A stretch of DNA of 64,000 nucleotides, from assembly GCA_964035015.1 (NCBI GenBank), contig CAXIUP010000288.1, positions 219,001-283,000 on the forward strand, given 5' to 3'. Of the stretch, positions 62,758 through 64,000 are shown piece by piece. This DNA comes from Corallium rubrum. Lineage: Eukaryota > Cnidaria > Anthozoa > Scleralcyonacea > Coralliidae. Both the position numbers and the translations under genes were made by a program. The number at the start of each line of letters is the position of its first letter. Position 1 is the first letter of the stretch. Below the pieces are notes generated by a model. The model was not told where the DNA came from, made no database searches, and saw only the letters and a program-made list of their open reading frames with translations.

Positions 62758-62994
62758 TTCATGTTACCCAGAAGACAACAAGCTTCGAGTAGCTTTCATG
62801 ACATTCCAGAGATTGGTCCAACCACTGAGATGGGGAGTCGAACACCATTGGGATTGCTTCAAACAGTTTTTGGACATAGTTCATTCAAGCCAGGTCAACA
62901 AGAAGCAATTGAGTCTATGCTATCTGGTCAAGATACAGTTGTTCTAATACCAACTGGTGGTGGTAAAACCATGAATATCTTCATTATCTGTTAA
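62758..62994 (+). CDS. RecQ-family helicase exon (N-terminal, partial)
   Basis: After a strong pyrimidine tract and ATTACAG acceptor. The frame contains LLQTVFGHSSFKPGQQEAIE, then SGQDTVVLIPTGGGKT: the motif 0 and Walker A of RecQ DNA helicases, which unwind DNA 3'-5'. The normal continuation (motif Ia and DEAH box) is not in the following 1 kb. The coding exon probably ends at a GTAAAA donor inside GGTGGTAAAACC (about 62957); otherwise the frame stops at 62994. The next exons would lie beyond the window. It may be a host gene or a helicase of a gene family multiplied by transposons. Confidence 0.65.
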   Translation, partial: FMLPRRQQASSSFHDIPEIGPTTEMGSRTPLGLLQTVFGHSSFKPGQQEAIESMLSGQDTVVLIPTGGGKTMNIFIIC

Positions 62995-64000
62995 TAACAA
63001 ATAGAAATAAGACCGCAATCTAATATTAAAAAAGTATCAAAACCTACCACATACCCTACATAGTTCATGCATGTTTACAGAATATAACCAAAGTATATAT
63101 AATGTGCTTTATAAATGACAACAACAGCGAATTGTATATCAAGGTGGAAAAATAAAAAGAACTTACCAGTTTCTTTGGTGTCTTTTTTGGGGGAACTTGT
63201 CAGGTTATTTTGAATCTTGTGTCCAACTACTTTATCATCATCTAATTTAAATTGTCATAAAACAATATTAACTCATTAAAGTGCAACTGTCTTGCCTCAA
63301 AGATTAAAATTGTTTGGTTTAATAGTTTAAATAATTTAGGATATTTAAAGATATTTTGCAGAGGGGCAAGCAAAAGATTTTTGTATTTGTAATTCAACAG
63401 AAAAATTTTAAGTTTTCAGATTAAATAATGTTGTATATACTGGCCTCATGCACATACATCAATTGAGCTGTGTTATATGAGATATACCAGTTTATAGTAC
63501 TGTTGTGTATATATTGTGCATTTCTCTGAAGTGAACCCCATGGACAAGTGGAACACACTAGGATCAAGCCATAATTGGTGGCCACAATTTCTAAACATTT
63601 TGCGAATTGATAGCTAATAAGAAGAGGCACTAAATGGTACAAATGTTTCTTTCAAAATTCGGTGGCTGATAGTATTAATTCAGTAAGATTTAATTGTGTT
63701 ACCAGCAAAAATGTTTTGAGGACCAAAATGTGCAGGACCAGGAGGGCATGAATATGTTAATGACCTAAATATGCACTCCAATAATTTGGTTTAGGTCAAG
63801 CCCACTGGCTGGGTAGCCAAGACATTTTGCAGGTCCATGACAACACATTTCATGAAGACCCCAACTTGGGGAGCCCTATTATATTTAGACATATTTTGCA
63901 AGTTGCCAGGGTCTTTTGCAAGTTGCCACTTCCTTCCTTACTGGGTGGGGGTAAGGCATTTGTGCACGAGTTGTTTCCCCAGGGCAGGGAATTTGCATTG
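62995..64000. other. Gene-free right end
   Basis: AT-rich to 63650, then a stretch with TTTTGCAAGTTGCCA and CCCAACTTGGGGAG words (63780-64000). No exon with convincing splice sites or RecQ motif is seen. If the helicase gene is real, this is intron. Confidence 0.4.

Overview
The window looks like an intergenic, repeat-filled stretch of an AT-rich animal genome, most likely a marine invertebrate and plausibly a cnidarian. The basis is the mix of repeats: 5S-rRNA-derived SINEs, CR1/L2/Jockey-like LINEs, GIY-YIG Penelope-like retroelements, many short terminal-inverted-repeat (TIR) DNA transposons, a Polinton, and spliced-gene signals only at the right edge. Species was not determined. No ordinary host gene is complete here.

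Layout. 0-13.4 kb: short TIR elements, 5S SINEs, one nearly full-length LINE ORF2 (1485-4286), a 1.7-kb array of a 17-bp unit (4968-6682), nested MITEs (7.4-9.6 kb) and a 1.56-kb hAT-like element. 13.5-21.4 kb: two Penelope-like elements (PLEs), each an inverted, head-to-head pair of copies. The 3.3-kb pair A sits inside pair B, and each pair is flanked by its own target-site duplication (TSD), 13 bp and 11 bp. 22-25.6 kb: C-rich tract, pentanucleotide satellites and small foldback elements. 26-33.5 kb: nested DNA transposons and a LINE, all landing in copies of one repeat (called R1 here), including a 3.4-kb TIR element with a TAA TSD.

34,672-54,489: a 19.8-kb Polinton (Maverick) with about 1.05-kb near-identical TIRs and a perfect 6-bp TSD (TACATA), inserted in a LINE. 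Its left block (minus strand) carries DNA polymerase B, a BRO-N/VRR-NUC-like protein plus two more VRR-NUC-like modules, a VLTF3-like zinc protein candidate, several small membrane proteins and a fibre-like protein. Its right block (plus strand) carries a penton-like protein, a chromodomain integrase, a large membrane protein, a probable major capsid protein, a packaging ATPase and conserved late proteins. It is structurally complete but broken in a few places (about three or four, one of them a SINE insertion). No adenovirus-like protease was recognised.

54.5-64 kb: LINE tail, microsatellites, a 194-bp near-perfect palindrome, two related 15-bp minisatellites in opposite orientation (the second exactly 60 copies), a large inverted repeat with about 597-bp arms, and at the right edge the 5' exons of a RecQ-like helicase gene or gene relic.
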